In this document: positions 63,127 through 64,000 of the stretch, one piece after another
Layout of the letters: every line of letters starts with the position of its first letter
Position numbering within the stretch: the stretch's first letter is position 1
Assembly: GCA_041277045.1 (NCBI GenBank)
Contig: JBGFSY010000001.1
Coordinates: forward strand, 1,364,001-1,428,000
DNA: 64,000 nt
Origin: Reddybacter sp041277045
Lineage (GTDB): Bacteria; Pseudomonadota; Gammaproteobacteria; Pseudomonadales; Porticoccaceae
Reading direction: 5' to 3'
Position numbers and translations under genes: made by a program
The notes under the pieces: model-generated
Database searches by the model: none
What the model was told of the DNA's origin: nothing
Seen by the model: the letters and a program-made list of their open reading frames with translations, nothing else

Positions 63127-63561
63127 GTGAAGTCGGAATTTTACGATCTTCTTAGTGAAAACAATGACTTTTGCTGTGCACTCGGAAAGGTCATGCTTGT
63201 CGCTAGCAAGCTTGAAGTCCTATTGAAACAGTACTTGAGGCTACATGGTAAGGAAGTTCAGGAGAAGAGAGCTACTCTCGGAAATCTAATTAAAATTCTG
63301 AAAGAAGACGGCCATCTTACATGGAATGGTGAAGTGCATTTTGGCCAAGCCAGTCTCCAACGCAATTATCTGATTCATAACCTATACGCTTCTTTCGTTA
63401 ATGAAATCGAAAATAAGCTGTTGCCGGTAGAGCAGCTAGTGCCGGAGGATGTTGAGGTTTACACGGAGAAAGCAGTGCAAACAGCAGAGAACTTCGAAAG
63501 TTACGTCAATTTGGTTGTTGGAAAAATAGGGGTCAAAAATAGGGGTCAAGTATTGAATTAA
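63127..63561 (+). CDS. Hypothetical protein following the attC
   Basis: A 144-residue protein from GTG 63127, which has AAGGGGGAG just upstream; an ATG at 63106 inside the cassette junction is the alternative. It is mainly alpha-helical (GKVMLVASKLEVLLKQYLRL, NLIKILKEDGHLTWNGEVHF, RNYLIHNLYASFVNEIENKL). I do not recognise the family. Its location straight after an attC suggests it came in as a cassette, but no attC is found at its 3' end, only a repeated AAATAGGGGTCAA. Confidence 0.7.
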   Translation: MKSEFYDLLSENNDFCCALGKVMLVASKLEVLLKQYLRLHGKEVQEKRATLGNLIKILKEDGHLTWNGEVHFGQASLQRNYLIHNLYASFVNEIENKLLPVEQLVPEDVEVYTEKAVQTAENFESYVNLVVGKIGVKNRGQVLN

Positions 63562-63758
63562 TATATTATATTTCCGGGAAGTACAGGTCTTTGATTTGTG
63601 ATTCCGAAGGACAATTATTCGGGATGCCCACTCTTATCGCCATCTGGCTAGATGGCCCGGTTAACTGTGTCGCTACAGCAGGGTTTATGGCTAACTAGAA
63701 TTTGAATGATCGGTACTATGATGGGCTCAAGTGCTTGTCCGACACGGGCGTTTTCAGC

Positions 63759-64000
63759 TCATTCAAGCGATAAACTTCGGTCACAACGAAAGTGTCTTGG
63801 CTTCTGCGTTACGGGGTCAATAAAAGTAAGCTCCTTTGCCAGTAACTGTAAGGGTGCTGAATAGTTATCGGCCGATAGCGGCTGTAATTGCGGGTAATAT
63901 TTGTCATTTAATATTGGCCAGCCCAACGCCTGCATGTGAAGGCGCAATTGATGGGTTTTACCCGTAATGGGGTTTAATTCAAATAAGGCCTTTTCAGTAG
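63759..64000 (-). CDS. RluA-type pseudouridine synthase (partial, C-terminus)
   Basis: The last 80 codons of a pseudouridine synthase. The conserved ELNPITGKTHQLRLHMQALG, with the Arg-Leu-His motif near the RNA-binding end, is followed by WPILNDKYYPQL. It continues past the window edge, so the catalytic Asp is not seen. It modifies uridine in rRNA or tRNA; which one cannot be said. Confidence 0.9.
   Translation of the reverse strand, partial: TEKALFELNPITGKTHQLRLHMQALGWPILNDKYYPQLQPLSADNYSAPLQLLAKELTFIDPVTQKPRHFRCDRSLSLE

Overview
The window looks like a chromosome segment of a marine-type gammaproteobacterium. The block lpoA-yraN-diaA-dolP and a nearby rsmI are typical of that class. FadH, several Baeyer-Villiger monooxygenases, a CoA-transferase and many outer-membrane proteins point to an aerobic lipid/ketone degrader with a large accessory genome. 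Assignments rest on reading the translated sequences; no database search was run.

Layout. 1-5971 (minus): NAD-dependent molybdenum formate dehydrogenase operon fdsG-fdsB-fdsA-fdhD-fdsD. 6236-7483 (plus): a frameshifted UPF0016 transporter and a Cys-rich DUF116-like protein. 7641-14624: an island flanked by imperfect direct repeats of about 320 bp, with an IS3 relic at one edge. Its minus-strand operon encodes an aconitase-X large subunit, an aconitase-X small subunit, a BKACE-family protein, an SDR and an OprB-like porin. Three of these enzymes carry Tat signal peptides, so this looks like an exported enzyme set and is the most unusual system here. 15169-16543: scoAB CoA-transferase. 16728-17385: a solitary integron-type gene cassette with an attC site. 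17672-26072: luciferase-like monooxygenase, tandemly duplicated flavin monooxygenases, Sir2, thioesterase, crotonase. 26266-28155: a papain-like protease fused to an alpha/beta hydrolase. 28347-38005 (minus): envelope proteins, fadH, cyclophilin, a deleted aacS, then dolP-diaA-yraN-lpoA. 38196-45015: a monooxygenase island lying between lpoA and rsmI, which are usually neighbours. 46827-61573 (plus): DUF3604, parvulin, HupE, TonB receptor, PepSY, porin, beta-propeller and a CusBA-like efflux pair, probably a metal-handling locus. 61720-64000: a YdcZ-like transporter, a cluster of palindromes, a second attC cassette, and the end of a pseudouridine synthase gene.

Several otherwise good genes carry one frameshift or one in-frame TGA (UPF0016, GNAT, SnoaL-like, DUF3604, HupE, porin). 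Real decay and assembly error cannot be separated from this sequence alone. aacS (large internal deletion) and the IS3 transposase are certainly broken.

Working together: Fds would oxidise formate to CO2 and make NADH. ScoAB may have taken over acetoacetate activation from the deleted aacS. The monooxygenases, SDR, FadH and crotonase suit breakdown of cyclic ketones, steroid-like compounds or unsaturated acids. The 46-61 kb locus suits metal acquisition paired with metal efflux.
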